Positions 1 to 6,846 of a stretch of DNA of 55,889 nucleotides are shown piece after piece. Numbering within the stretch: the first letter of the stretch is position 1; each line of letters opens with the position of its first letter. The DNA is from Chloroflexota bacterium (GTDB taxonomy: Bacteria; Chloroflexota; Anaerolineae; Anaerolineales; UBA11579). The stretch spans positions 1 through 55,889 of the forward strand of contig JACPVG010000017.1 in assembly GCA_016191875.1 (NCBI GenBank), in the 5' to 3' direction. The notes beneath the pieces are model-generated. The model made no database searches. It was not told the DNA's origin and saw only the letters and a program-made list of their open reading frames with translations. The translations under genes and the position numbers were made by a program.

Positions 1-2
1 CC

Positions 3-122
3 CCGGCGCTGGTGGAATGGCTGACCGCCGCCGGTGTGCTGGCCTTCGGTCTGTTACTGCTCACCCTGGGGGTCAGATACCTGCGGGTGGTGGACCACGA
101 CCACGAATCCTGCCGCGCCTGA
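3..122 (+). CDS. C-terminal fragment of NrfD/PsrC-like membrane subunit (partial)
   Basis: An open frame enters from the left edge and ends at a TGA; 39 residues remain. It reads as one membrane helix preceded by a short amphipathic stretch (P-A-L-V-E-W, then a Gly/Leu-rich helix) and ends in a charged tail containing D-H-D-H-E-S-C. The E-W followed by a G-V-x-x-F-G-L-L-L helix resembles the last helix of NrfD/PsrC/ActC membrane subunits of quinone-linked oxidoreductases. This is inferred from a short segment. A strong terminator follows directly, so it is the last gene of its operon. Confidence 0.5.
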   Translation, partial: PALVEWLTAAGVLAFGLLLLTLGVRYLRVVDHDHESCRA

Positions 123-142
123 CTGACGCGCTTATCGGTGGA

Positions 143-174
143 CGGGCGGAGGCCCATCGTGCAGCCTCCGCCCG
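143..174 (+). terminator. Rho-independent terminator after the NrfD-like gene
   Basis: An 11-bp GC-rich stem (CGGGCGGAGGC pairing with GCCTCCGCCCG) is followed by GCTTTTGTTT. It lies 21 bases after the stop of the partial first gene and upstream of the VOC gene, separating the two. Confidence 0.75.
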
Positions 175-324
175 GCTTTTGTTTCGCGAGATGCGCCTGG
201 CATCAGGGTTGACCCGCAGAAGAATCCCTGGAATAGTTTACAAAATCCACCAGGCATGGCAGAATTGCACAGATTGGCGTTATGCTGTTGAAACCGCCAC
301 CTTGTGACTAGAGGAGTGAACGCC

Positions 325-783
325 ATGCAGAAGATCTCCCCCTACCTGTGGTTCAACGACCAGGCCGAAGAGGCCGCAATGTTCTACATCTCCCTCTTCA
401 AGAATTCGCGCATCGTCGGCACGATGCCCGGCCCGGAAGGCAGGGTCATGGGCGTCGCCTTCGAACTCGAAGGCCAGGAATTCATCGCCCTCAACGGTGG
501 GCCGCAGTTCACCTTCACCGAAGCCATCTCGTTCTTCGTCCATTGCGAGACGCAGGACGAGGTGGACCATTTCTGGAACGCGCTCATCGCCGATGGCGGC
601 GAAGAGAGCCGCTGCGGCTGGCTGAAGGATAAATACGGCCTGTCCTGGCAGATCATCCCCAACGCCCTTGGCGAACTTATGGGCGACCCAGACCGCGAGC
701 GCGCCAACCGGGCGATGAACGCAATGCTCCAGATGAACAAGATCGTGATCGCGGATTTGCAGAAGGCGTACGACGGGGAATAG
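325..783 (+). CDS. VOC superfamily protein (PhnB/YjdN-like)
   Basis: The 152-residue product begins [11 protein letters not shown] and has the F-Y-x-S-L-F-K-N-S segment and the [15 protein letters not shown] ending typical of the PhnB-like branch of the vicinal oxygen chelate fold (often annotated '3-demethylubiquinone-9 3-methyltransferase domain'). These small cytoplasmic proteins bind a metal or small ligand; the substrate cannot be told from sequence. The ATG was chosen because GAGGAG lies 8 bases upstream; a GTG at 304 in frame is possible but has no Shine-Dalgarno sequence. It stands alone between a terminator and a miniature transposable element. Confidence 0.9.
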   Translation: MQKISPYLWFNDQAEEAAMFYISLFKNSRIVGTMPGPEGRVMGVAFELEGQEFIALNGGPQFTFTEAISFFVHCETQDEVDHFWNALIADGGEESRCGWLKDKYGLSWQIIPNALGELMGDPDRERANRAMNAMLQMNKIVIADLQKAYDGE

Positions 784-840
784 AAAGGCCGAGTCGTAAT
801 TCGTAAGGTGGTTATATCGTTGACAGACCCAAAAACTGAC

Positions 841-972
841 GGGAGTGGCTAACTCTGTGGGCCACAGTGGGCTTCAGCCCACTGTCTGACCTTCTTTGTG
901 CCTACCTGACAGCAGGCTTTAGCCCGCTGCTGCCGCTGCCAACCCCAGAGACCCACTTTCTTAGCCACTCCC
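841..972. mobile_element. MITE-like element with 12-bp inverted ends and 8-bp target duplication
   Basis: A 132-bp segment starts with GGGAGTGGCTAA and ends with its exact reverse complement TTAGCCACTCCC. It is bracketed by the direct repeat AAACTGAC at 833-840 and 973-980, which looks like an 8-bp target-site duplication. Inside are two further hairpins (ACAGTGGGCT with AGCCCACTGT, and GCAGGC with GCCCGC around a TTTA loop). There is no coding capacity. This is the structure of a non-autonomous element moved by a transposase supplied elsewhere; no such transposase is in the window, and the family cannot be named from the ends alone. Confidence 0.8.
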
Positions 973-1150
973 AAACTGACCAATTCCTTGATTTCTGACT
1001 CGCGCGATGTTAACCTTGATGTGATGTGGTGATTTGAGTATTAACGGAAATGTCGACTAATTGATGATTGTCAAACCGATTGACAGACTGTATACTTTGT
1101 CAAGAGAAGTTGACAATTTGCAGTAAACTTAACAGAGAAAGAAACAAGGG

Positions 1151-1238
1151 GCGGGAGGATGGGATTCGAACCCATATGCCTGTGTCACCAGGCCAACGAT
1201 TATTGAGATCTCCGCAATCAGCCAATATGCGACCTCTT
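1151..1238 (-). pseudogene. Degenerate tRNA-Leu(CAA)-like sequence
   Basis: Read on the minus strand, the segment has a perfect T-arm (ATGGG-TTCGAAT-CCCAT), a type II variable arm (GCCTG-GTGACA-CAGGC), a 7-base anticodon loop CTCAATA with T33 and anticodon CAA, and a D-arm-like ATTGGCTGATTGCG. The 3' acceptor strand (CCTCCCG) has no matching 5' strand, and the anticodon stem is incomplete. It looks like the 3' part of a tRNA-Leu whose 5' end was replaced or has decayed. Such 3' tRNA remnants often mark integration sites, and this one sits at the edge of an AT-richer gene island. Confidence 0.5.
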
Positions 1239-1315
1239 GGATCGAAGCTTGAGTAAGTGCTGAAAGCGTTGCTTGAAACGAGACCGACACCGAAAGAAGA
1301 TGAGGCTGGCAGTAA

Positions 1316-1630
1316 GTGGCAAAGAAAAACGAAGCGACAGATAGAGACGGCGTAAGTGTGAGGTTATATTGGGAATCTGGGGATGATTTGCCCACCCTTT
1401 ATACAAACCACCTACTCGTTTCGCATAGCACGGGATCAGAGTTCTTTATTTACTTTGGTCAATTGGCTGCGCCTGCCTTGATGCCGGGAGAGATTCCAGA
1501 AGAACTGGCAATCAAGCCTGTCGCTAAGATAGTTCTTAGTCACGAAAGCCTCAGGCGGTTCGTTGATGTTTTGGAAGGAAATCTCTCGAAATTCGAGAGT
1601 CTTATGAAGGAAGACAAAGATGGTAATTGA
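1316..1630 (+). CDS. DUF3467 family protein
   Basis: The 104-residue acidic protein has a Y-x-N-x-L-x-V-S-H segment, an F-F-I-Y-F-G-Q strand, and a C-terminal I-V-L-S-H-E-S-L-R-R-F helix, the pattern of the DUF3467 family of unknown function. The start is a GTG directly after an in-frame stop, with no clear ribosome binding site. It overlaps the next gene by 11 bases, so the two are probably translated together. Base composition is clearly AT-richer than the flanking genes, suggesting acquisition together with the toxin-antitoxin pair that follows. Confidence 0.7.
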   Translation: MAKKNEATDRDGVSVRLYWESGDDLPTLYTNHLLVSHSTGSEFFIYFGQLAAPALMPGEIPEELAIKPVAKIVLSHESLRRFVDVLEGNLSKFESLMKEDKDGN

Positions 1631-1898
1631 TTCAACATCTATGACCGAGGTTATTCATCTTGATCGCTCACAAGGAACCACACGACCGTGGTCGCGTAGT
1701 TCAACCGACGAGGCAGGAATCGGCTTTATCATTGTAGATGGAATCATTGTAGAGATTGACATGAGCCAGGCATGGTTTTGGACAAAAGAATGGCAGGCTG
1801 GTGAACAAGAGGTTGATGAGCATATTCGCTTAGGGGAATACGAAGAATTCGATTCGCTTGAAGCTCTTTTCAATTCACTTGACACCCCACATGCATGA
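1620..1898 (+). CDS. Putative antitoxin of a RelE-type module
   Basis: The 92-residue acidic protein ends in a segment W-F-W-T-K-E-W-Q-A-G-E, then E-V-D-E-H-I and F-D-S-L-E-A-L. This matches the C-terminal tail common in antitoxins, which wraps the toxin (typical form 'aWFWTpeWQegErEAdedi'). The N-terminal part is not a recognised DNA-binding domain. The ATG at 1620 overlaps the previous gene; an ATG at 1641 is an alternative start. It overlaps the toxin gene downstream by 4 bases, the usual antitoxin-before-toxin arrangement. Confidence 0.7.
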   Translation: MVIDSTSMTEVIHLDRSQGTTRPWSRSSTDEAGIGFIIVDGIIVEIDMSQAWFWTKEWQAGEQEVDEHIRLGEYEEFDSLEALFNSLDTPHA

Positions 1899-2182
1899 AG
1901 TTTCGGCGAACGCCAAAATTCAGGCGGGATTTTGACAGCCTTGATATCGAATCTAAAAGATTGGTCAGAGAGGCGCGTCCGACTATTGAGGCAGGGCTAC
2001 AAGGCAGTCCTGAATGGTACCAACACCATAAGATTAAACGAATGAAGGGGCATCATGGGATTTGGGAAGGCCACATAAAGCAGAATCTTGTGTTTACAAT
2101 GCATTATGAAGACGGGGAAGATGGCGAAAAGATATGCTATTTCAGAAGAGTTGGCACCCACAAAATCTACGATAACCCATGA
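1895..2182 (+). CDS. RelE/ParE superfamily toxin
   Basis: The 95-residue basic protein starts M-K-F-R-R-T-P-K-F-R-R-D-F. It has the H-H-K-I-K-R-M-K-G-H-H-G-I-W-E-G-H strand and a C-terminal Y-F-R-R-V-G-T-H-K-I-Y ending, as in RelE/YafQ-type ribosome-dependent mRNA interferases. The family acts on translating ribosomes; the precise target here is inferred. It follows the antitoxin with an ATGA-type overlap and is closed by a terminator 0-26 bases after its stop. Confidence 0.85.
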   Translation: MKFRRTPKFRRDFDSLDIESKRLVREARPTIEAGLQGSPEWYQHHKIKRMKGHHGIWEGHIKQNLVFTMHYEDGEDGEKICYFRRVGTHKIYDNP

Positions 2183-2208
2183 AAAGCCCCGCTAGTTACG
2201 GGGCTTTT
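2182..2208 (+). terminator. Rho-independent terminator after the toxin gene
   Basis: A 9-bp stem AAAAGCCCC/GGGGCTTTT with a 9-base loop is followed by TTGTTT. It ends the DUF3467-antitoxin-toxin operon. Confidence 0.85.
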
Positions 2209-2325
2209 TGTTTCCAACAAGACAAGTACTCTAATCTCCAATCGCTGCCAGCGCATCCAGCGAGGCGAGGAGCCACGCCTTGCGCGCCACGCGGGCGGCA
2301 TCCGGCATGTGTCCCTGGCAACTGG

Positions 2326-2679
2326 TTACTCGGGTTTCCACCCCGGGTGAATGTCAAACTCGCCTTCCAACATCAGCGCGGTCAGGCCGTTGGTTGACCG
2401 GGTCTCATGCTCCTCGCCCGGCTCCCACAACGCCCCCTGCCCGACCCCCAGCGGCACGAACTCGCCCTCAGCGCCGCTGACTTCGCCGCCGCCGGATAGG
2501 ACAACCAGCAACTGCGGCCCAACAGCGGGGTGGCGCGCCAGCGCGCCGCCGGGTTCCAGCCAGGCCAGCGTGACGGTGTTGCGGCCAGCCCCGCGCCCCA
2601 CATGCCTGAGCCGAACCCCCGCGCTGCCAAAGTCCGTGATCTGTTTGGCCTGATCAATACCAATGTTCAGGATTTGCAT
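2326..2679 (-). CDS. Cupin-domain protein
   Basis: This is a single-domain beta-barrel protein of 117 residues. The first cupin motif is loosely present (G-G-A-L-A-R-H-P with downstream glycines), and the second appears as W-E-P-G-E-E-H-E-T. The first motif has one His where metal cupins normally have two, so metal binding is uncertain. AAGGAGACC lies 2 bases before the ATG, a strong ribosome binding site. It stands alone between the toxin island and threonine synthase. Confidence 0.85.
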   Translation of the reverse strand: MQILNIGIDQAKQITDFGSAGVRLRHVGRGAGRNTVTLAWLEPGGALARHPAVGPQLLVVLSGGGEVSGAEGEFVPLGVGQGALWEPGEEHETRSTNGLTALMLEGEFDIHPGWKPE

Positions 2680-2703
2680 GAGGTCTCCTTCGAGGAAAAG
2701 CGA

Positions 2704-2823
2704 AAGTCGATATTCGAAAGCGGTTAATCGAGGTGCGAGAATGGAAACTCCGGTGTTCGGCTTTCAGGCCGGTTGATGGAGGAATCATCGACTATCGATT
2801 TTCGAATATCGAATATCGTTTCG
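2704..2823. repeat. Iterated ATATTCG-type intergenic repeat
   Basis: The gap between the cupin and threonine synthase genes contains CGATATTCGAAAG at its left end and TTTTCGAATATCGAATATCG at its right end, i.e. AATATCG units in opposite orientations. The same ATATTCG units recur at 24260-24340 and 26740-26790. Confidence 0.6.
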
Positions 2824-2833
2824 CAAATCTCGG

Positions 2834-3883
2834 TCATTCCGCTTCTCCCAATAACCCTTCCAGCGCGCCAATGTCCGCCGCCACTACCTCCGGCGCGGCC
2901 ATCCGGCGCGTGACCGCGTCCGGGTCCTTCAGCCCGTGGCCGGTACACACCGCCACAATCGTCTCGCCGCGCACATCCAGCCCGGCGGCGATCTCGTTCT
3001 TCAGCCCGGCCAGCCCCGCCGCGCTGGCGGGTTCCACCCACACGCCCTCGGCGGCCAGCAGGGTTTGCATGGCGAGGATGTCGTCATCGCTGGCGGCGAT
3101 GATGCGCCCGCCGCTTTCTTCAGCCGCGGCCAGCGCCTGTTCGCCGCGCGCCGGCCTGCCGATGCGGATGGCCGTCGCCACCGTCTCCGGCTGCTCGACG
3201 GGATGCCCCAGCGCCAGCGGCGCGGCCCCCGCGGCCTGCACCCCCAGCAGGCGCGGCAGGCCGCTTCCCTGACGTTCATGCATCTGCCGGAAGCCCAGCC
3301 AGTAAGCGCAGATATTGCCGGCGTTGCCCACCGGCAGGCACAGGCGGTCGGGCGCTCTTCCCAGCGTCTCGATGATTTCAAAGGCCGCCGTCTTTTGCCC
3401 CTCCAGCCGGTAAGGGTTGATCGAGTTCACCAGCGCGATGGGGCGCGTCTCGCTGACCGCCACCACCAGCCCCAGCGCATCGTCAAACGAGCCCTCCACC
3501 TGCACCACCTGCGCCCCGTAGGCGGTCGCGCCCGCCAGTTTCCCGGCCGCCACCTTGCCCTGCGGGATGAGCACGATGGCCTTCAACCCGGCCCGCGCCG
3601 CGTAGGCCGCCGCGCTGGCGGCAGTATTGCCGGTGCTGGCACAGATGACGGTTCGCACCCCGCGCCCGGCCGCCTCGCTGATGGCGGCGGTCATGCCCCG
3701 GTCCTTGAACGAGCCGGTGGGGTTCAGTCCCTCGAACTTGACGAACAGGTCGAAGCCGCCGCCGAGTTCTGCCGCCAGGCGCGGCATGGAAATGAGCGGC
3801 GTGTTGCCCTCATACAAAGTAACCTCTGCCGTGTGGGCGGGCAGGTCCAGCAGGTGGCGGTATTTTCTCAGCAGTCCACTCAT
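2834..3883 (-). CDS. thrC: Threonine synthase
   Basis: PLP enzyme that converts O-phosphohomoserine to threonine and phosphate in the cytoplasm. The 349-residue product has the PLP lysine in N-P-T-G-S-F-K-D-R-G-M (K60). Further on are S-T-G-N-T-A-A-S and the phosphate-binding G-N-A-G-N-I. The N-terminal Y-E-G-N-T-P-L matches the short class II threonine synthases. Family members of similar size include threonine dehydratase, but the G-N-T-P-L and S-F-K-D-R-G context favours thrC. An in-frame TTG lies 6 bases upstream; the ATG at 3883 is preferred. No other threonine genes are adjacent. Confidence 0.9.
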   Translation of the reverse strand: MSGLLRKYRHLLDLPAHTAEVTLYEGNTPLISMPRLAAELGGGFDLFVKFEGLNPTGSFKDRGMTAAISEAAGRGVRTVICASTGNTAASAAAYAARAGLKAIVLIPQGKVAAGKLAGATAYGAQVVQVEGSFDDALGLVVAVSETRPIALVNSINPYRLEGQKTAAFEIIETLGRAPDRLCLPVGNAGNICAYWLGFRQMHERQGSGLPRLLGVQAAGAAPLALGHPVEQPETVATAIRIGRPARGEQALAAAEESGGRIIAASDDDILAMQTLLAAEGVWVEPASAAGLAGLKNEIAAGLDVRGETIVAVCTGHGLKDPDAVTRRMAAPEVVAADIGALEGLLGEAE

Positions 3884-3933
3884 GGACAATAGATAAACCA
3901 GTTACCAGGGAATCCGGCCACACCATGACGCCC

Positions 3934-3961
3934 ATTACGAGTTACCACTTACCAATTACCT
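3934..3961. repeat. TTACC iterated intergenic repeat
   Basis: ATTACGAGTTACC followed by ACTTACCAATTACC: four TTACC units with a spacing of about 9-10 bases, ending just at the stop codon of the minus-strand gene. The same iteration recurs in many gaps of this window (see findings). Confidence 0.7.
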
Positions 3962-4594
3962 CCCCTTCCCACTGAACCATGCGCGCGCCGCCTCATCCAT
4001 TCCCGCCAGGAGACTCTGCAACTCGTGAGCACTGCGCTGCCGCGCCCCCTCCATTGCATACCAGAACAGCGGGCCGCGCGCCGGGTAATCCAGGTTCATC
4101 CGGGCGTGCGAATCGGCCGGCAGGCGCGGCGTCGCCCAGTCGCGCGTACGCTCGAAGAACGTCAGCAATTCGAGCGGGTAATAGACGTTGCCGGAGCGCA
4201 GGTCGGGGTGGTTTAGCAGATGCTCATTCAGCCCATCGAAACTCTCGGCTGGCGGCAGGTCCGCCTCGCCATAATGCGCCGCCCACAGGCGCACGTAATT
4301 GCTGTGCGCGTAGAAATCCTGCACGGCGTGCAACAGCCGCCCGAAGGCCGCCCAGGCACCTTCTAGCGGCGCGCCGTTTTGCAGCGCCCGGCGGATGACC
4401 CCGCGCTGGCTTTCCACATACGCCCAGCCCTCGGCGAACCTGCTTTCGTCGAAGTGGAATTCGGGATGGCCGAAGAAACCGCGCAGGATGGCGTCCTGCC
4501 CGGTATTGGCGGCGATGACCGCTTCCAGGGCCTCCGGCGCGAAGAACTCGCCGGCGCTCTCCCGGCACAACTGGCGGTGGTATTCAGCCTTCAC
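3956..4594 (-). CDS. Het-C-like / Zn-dependent phospholipase-like domain protein
   Basis: A 212-residue protein without signal peptide. The core motif F-G-R-L-L-H-A-V-Q-D-F-Y-A-H-S-N-Y-V (about residues 83-100) matches the H-x3-D-x3-H helix of Het-C and zinc-dependent phospholipase C-type proteins. Further His residues (H-L-L-N-H, D-S-H-A-R) could complete a metal site. Substrate and role are unknown. The start is GTG with GGAGG a few bases upstream. It lies between thrC and the ComEA-like gene on the same strand, about 75 bases from the latter. Confidence 0.7.
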   Translation of the reverse strand: MKAEYHRQLCRESAGEFFAPEALEAVIAANTGQDAILRGFFGHPEFHFDESRFAEGWAYVESQRGVIRRALQNGAPLEGAWAAFGRLLHAVQDFYAHSNYVRLWAAHYGEADLPPAESFDGLNEHLLNHPDLRSGNVYYPLELLTFFERTRDWATPRLPADSHARMNLDYPARGPLFWYAMEGARQRSAHELQSLLAGMDEAARAWFSGKGR

Positions 4595-4670
4595 CGCCGC
4601 GCCTCCCGCGGAGTCGCGGCTTTAGCCGAGTGCTCGCAGCGATCGTTCGACAAAGCCAGGTCACACACGC

Positions 4671-5258
4671 TTATGGCCCCACCGTGATGAGTTCCCTGAT
4701 GTCTTCGAAGATTCCGGGGCCAATGCCTGGCACGTTCATGATCTGTTCGATGCGCGTGAACGGCCCGTGTTCGGCGCGGTAGTCCAGGATAGCCTGCGCC
4801 CGCGTCGGCCCGATGCCCGGCAGGGCCATCAACTCCTCCAGCGTGGCGGTATTCAGGTCAATAGGGAATGTGACCTCAAGCGTGGCGGTCGCCTGCCCGG
4901 CCGGCGTCGGCGGGACGTAACCCTCCGGCGTGGCCGTCGGCTGAAAAGGCACGTTAATCTTCTGGCCGTCGCTCAACGGCGCAGCCAGGTTCAGGTCATC
5001 GGCGCGCGCCTCCGGCAGCAACCCGCCCGCCGCCGCGATGGCATCCCGGGCGCGGCTGCCGGGCGGCAGGGCGTACACGTCCGGCGCGGCCACCGCCCCG
5101 CTCACCTGGATGAACATCGGCGCCGGGCTGGGCGCGGCCGCCAGCGAGACCGCCGCGCCGCGCGGCGCCGCGTTCGCCACCGCCAGGATGCCAGCCCCCA
5201 GCAGTCCGGCCGCCACTCCAACCAATCCCCAGCCCCATTCGGTCTTCCCGCCAGCCAT
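4671..5258 (-). CDS. ComEA-like helix-hairpin-helix DNA-binding protein
   Basis: A 195-residue membrane-anchored protein. It has an N-terminal helix (about 10-30), an SLBB-type segment (Q-V-S-G-A-V-A-A-P-D-V-Y-A-L) at about 52-105, a Pro/Thr-rich linker, then two helix-hairpin-helix motifs (I-D-L-N-T-A-T-L-E-E-L-M-A-L-P-G-I-G and I-M-N-V-P-G-I-G-P-G-I-F). This is the complete ComEA layout: a receptor that binds incoming double-stranded DNA at the outer face of the membrane during transformation. No comEC or other competence gene is adjacent, so a role in uptake is inferred from the family. Confidence 0.9.
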   Translation of the reverse strand: MAGGKTEWGWGLVGVAAGLLGAGILAVANAAPRGAAVSLAAAPSPAPMFIQVSGAVAAPDVYALPPGSRARDAIAAAGGLLPEARADDLNLAAPLSDGQKINVPFQPTATPEGYVPPTPAGQATATLEVTFPIDLNTATLEELMALPGIGPTRAQAILDYRAEHGPFTRIEQIMNVPGIGPGIFEDIRELITVGP

Positions 5259-5273
5259 GCGCCCTCTTTTCGC

Positions 5274-5321
5274 CTACTGTCTATTATCCACTACCTGCTG
5301 CCTGCTGCATGCTTCCTGCTC
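5274..5321. repeat. CTGCCTGCTG iterated intergenic repeat
   Basis: The gap before the DUF554 gene holds a run of ACTGTCTATT, ACTACCTGCTG and CCTGCTGCATG units with a period of about 7 bases. A similar run in the opposite orientation (GGCAGCAGGTAGTAGGCAG) lies at 29283-29301. Confidence 0.55.
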
Positions 5322-5329
5322 GAAAAGAT

Positions 5330-5335
5330 TATAAT
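5330..5335 (+). promoter_or_regulatory. -10 element of the DUF554 gene
   Basis: TATAAT 28 bases before the ATG, placing a transcript start near 5342 and a short leader containing GCGGAGG. No convincing -35 is visible. Confidence 0.45.
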
Positions 5336-5363
5336 CACGCCCATTCCTTTCGCGGAGGCCACA

Positions 5364-6083
5364 ATGACCGGGACATTCCTGAATATCGCTACCGTGCTGG
5401 TTGGCGGCGCGCTCGGCCTGTTGTTCGGGGCGCGTCTGCCGGAGCGGGTGCGCGCCACCGTCATCGCCGGTCTTGGCCTGTTCACCGCCGCCATCGGCCT
5501 CCAGATGTTCACCAGCACCCGCAACCCCATCATCGTGCTGGGCGGCCTGCTGGTGGGCGGCATCCTCGGCGAGTGGGCGCAGATCGAGTTGCGCCTGCAG
5601 GAGTTCGGCGCTTTCCTGGAGCGCCGCTTCGCGGGCGGCACGGGCGAAGGCGGCGCCTCCAACCGCTTCATCCGCGGCTTCCTCACCGCCTCGCTGGTAT
5701 TCTGCGTCGGCCCGATGACCATCCTCGGCTCGATTCAGGACGGCCTGACCGGCGACTATTCCCTGCTGGCGATCAAGAGCGTGCTGGATGGCTTCGCCGC
5801 CCTGGCGTTCGCCTCCTCGCTGGGGGTCGGCGTCCTGTTTTCCATTATCGTCATCCTGGTCTATCAGGGCGGCCTCAGCCTGCTGGCGTTCCAGGCCCAG
5901 GCGCTGATCAGCGATGCCATGGTGGCGGAAATGACCGCCGTGGGCGGCGTGCTGCTCATCGGCCTGGCGGTTTCCAGCCTGCTGGAGATCAAGCCCATCC
6001 GGGTGGGCAATTTCCTGCCCGCCCTGCTGGTCGCGCCCATCATCGTCGCCCTGCTCACCGCCTTCGGCGTTCAGGGGCCCTGA
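5364..6083 (+). CDS. DUF554 family membrane protein
   Basis: A polytopic membrane protein of 239 residues with about seven helices. The N-terminus M-T-G-T-F-L-N-I-A-T-V-L-V-G-G-A-L-G, the G-G-L-L-V-G-G-I-L-G-E segment (about 60-70) and the F-C-V-G-P-M-T-I-L-G-S-I-Q-D-G motif (about 112-126) are characteristic of DUF554 (YdfK/YqgA-like). Its function is not established. GGAGG lies 8 bases before the ATG. It is a single-gene unit with its own -10 box and terminator. Confidence 0.9.
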   Translation: MTGTFLNIATVLVGGALGLLFGARLPERVRATVIAGLGLFTAAIGLQMFTSTRNPIIVLGGLLVGGILGEWAQIELRLQEFGAFLERRFAGGTGEGGASNRFIRGFLTASLVFCVGPMTILGSIQDGLTGDYSLLAIKSVLDGFAALAFASSLGVGVLFSIIVILVYQGGLSLLAFQAQALISDAMVAEMTAVGGVLLIGLAVSSLLEIKPIRVGNFLPALLVAPIIVALLTAFGVQGP

Positions 6084-6087
6084 CAAG

Positions 6088-6111
6088 AAGCCCCCGCTCT
6101 CGCAGGGGCTT
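6088..6111 (+). terminator. Rho-independent terminator after DUF554
   Basis: Stem AAGCCCC/GGGGCTT around a 10-base loop with a short T-containing tail, 5 bases after the stop. Confidence 0.7.
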
Positions 6112-6112
6112 T

Positions 6113-6141
6113 CCAATTACCAGTTACCGATTACCAATCAC
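6113..6141. repeat. TTACC iterated intergenic repeat
   Basis: CAATTACCAGTTACC followed by GATTACCAATCACC lies between the DUF554 terminator and the stop of the DUF3105 gene. It shares the same units as the repeats at 3934, 24340, 26790, 29350, 47878 and 49701. Confidence 0.7.
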
Positions 6142-6145
6142 CCCC

Positions 6146-6742
6146 CTATGGCACACTCCATTCCGGGGCGCGCGGGTGGCTGCGGTTTTCCTTGACGTAC
6201 TGGCGCAATCCATCCAGGTCGAGAGTCTCGAAACGCTGCATCCACGTCCATGAGGTCGCCACGACCGGTTCGGTCATATCCTCCCACGGAAAGGCGATGA
6301 CCTTGGCCCCGTCCTCGGCCAACAGGGCGCGCAACTGGCTCTTCAGTTCCTCGCACAGGCCGTCGTAGTTGGCGCAGTTGTACCAGATGATCACGTAGCC
6401 GTGCTCCATGGCATGCAGCGCGAACTGGTACGGGTACGGGATTTCCATTTCCGGTGAGTTCTCGTCGTAGAACCCGGCCGGCAGGGCCTGGTCGTAGTGC
6501 ATTCCGCTGGTGGGCGGGCTGGTGCTGTATTCCACGAACGTGCCCACCGGGACGTGCTGGGCGCTCTCCATCGGCTCTTGTTCGACGCCGGTGGTCGGCT
6601 TGTTGAGCGAGGAAATCCCCCACCAGGCAGCGGCCGCCACGGCCACCAGAGCCAGAATGCCCGTCACCCTGGATTTCAGTTTTTGGTTCTGCCGCCGCTG
6701 GCGGGCGCGCTCCCGGCGGCTTTCCTTCTTGTTGCCTTCCAT
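6146..6742 (-). CDS. DUF3105 membrane-anchored protein
   Basis: A 198-residue protein with a very basic N-terminus (R-R-E-R-A-R-Q-R-R-Q-N), one membrane helix (about 28-46), and an external domain carrying the DUF3105 signature P-P-T-S-G-M-H-Y and L-H-A-M-E-H-G-Y-V-I-I-W-Y. The conserved His residues suggest a metal site, but the function is unknown. GGAGA precedes the ATG. It lies downstream of the DsbA-like gene on the same strand, but a hairpin terminator separates them. Confidence 0.85.
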   Translation of the reverse strand: MEGNKKESRRERARQRRQNQKLKSRVTGILALVAVAAAAWWGISSLNKPTTGVEQEPMESAQHVPVGTFVEYSTSPPTSGMHYDQALPAGFYDENSPEMEIPYPYQFALHAMEHGYVIIWYNCANYDGLCEELKSQLRALLAEDGAKVIAFPWEDMTEPVVATSWTWMQRFETLDLDGLRQYVKENRSHPRAPEWSVP

Positions 6743-6795
6743 GCAGTCTCCTTCACCTCAGAGTTGGATTCACAAATGATACCTGATTAAAACAC

Positions 6796-6822
6796 AAGCG
6801 GGCGACGCCAGGTCGCCCGCTT
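6796..6822 (-). terminator. Terminator of the DsbA-like gene
   Basis: A perfect 10-bp stem AAGCGGGCGA/TCGCCCGCTT with a 7-base loop. On the minus strand it is followed by GTGTTTTAATC. It lies 25 bases after the stop of the DsbA-like gene. Confidence 0.8.
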
Positions 6823-6846
6823 ACGGGTTTCTTAGATTGGACAGCC

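Noticed and set aside
17..307. 96-codon frame overlapping the first gene and the terminator
   Set aside because: It runs through the terminator hairpin and is low-complexity; frame 3 gives a sensible membrane-protein end instead.
833..980. Reading the hairpins at 841-972 as terminators of the VOC gene
   Set aside because: No T-runs, and exact 12-bp inverted ends plus an 8-bp direct repeat are better explained by a mobile element.
4767..5363. Upstream extension of the DUF554 frame
   Set aside because: The added part is Arg-rich shadow of the ComEA-like gene; the ATG at 5364 has a ribosome binding site and a -10 box upstream.
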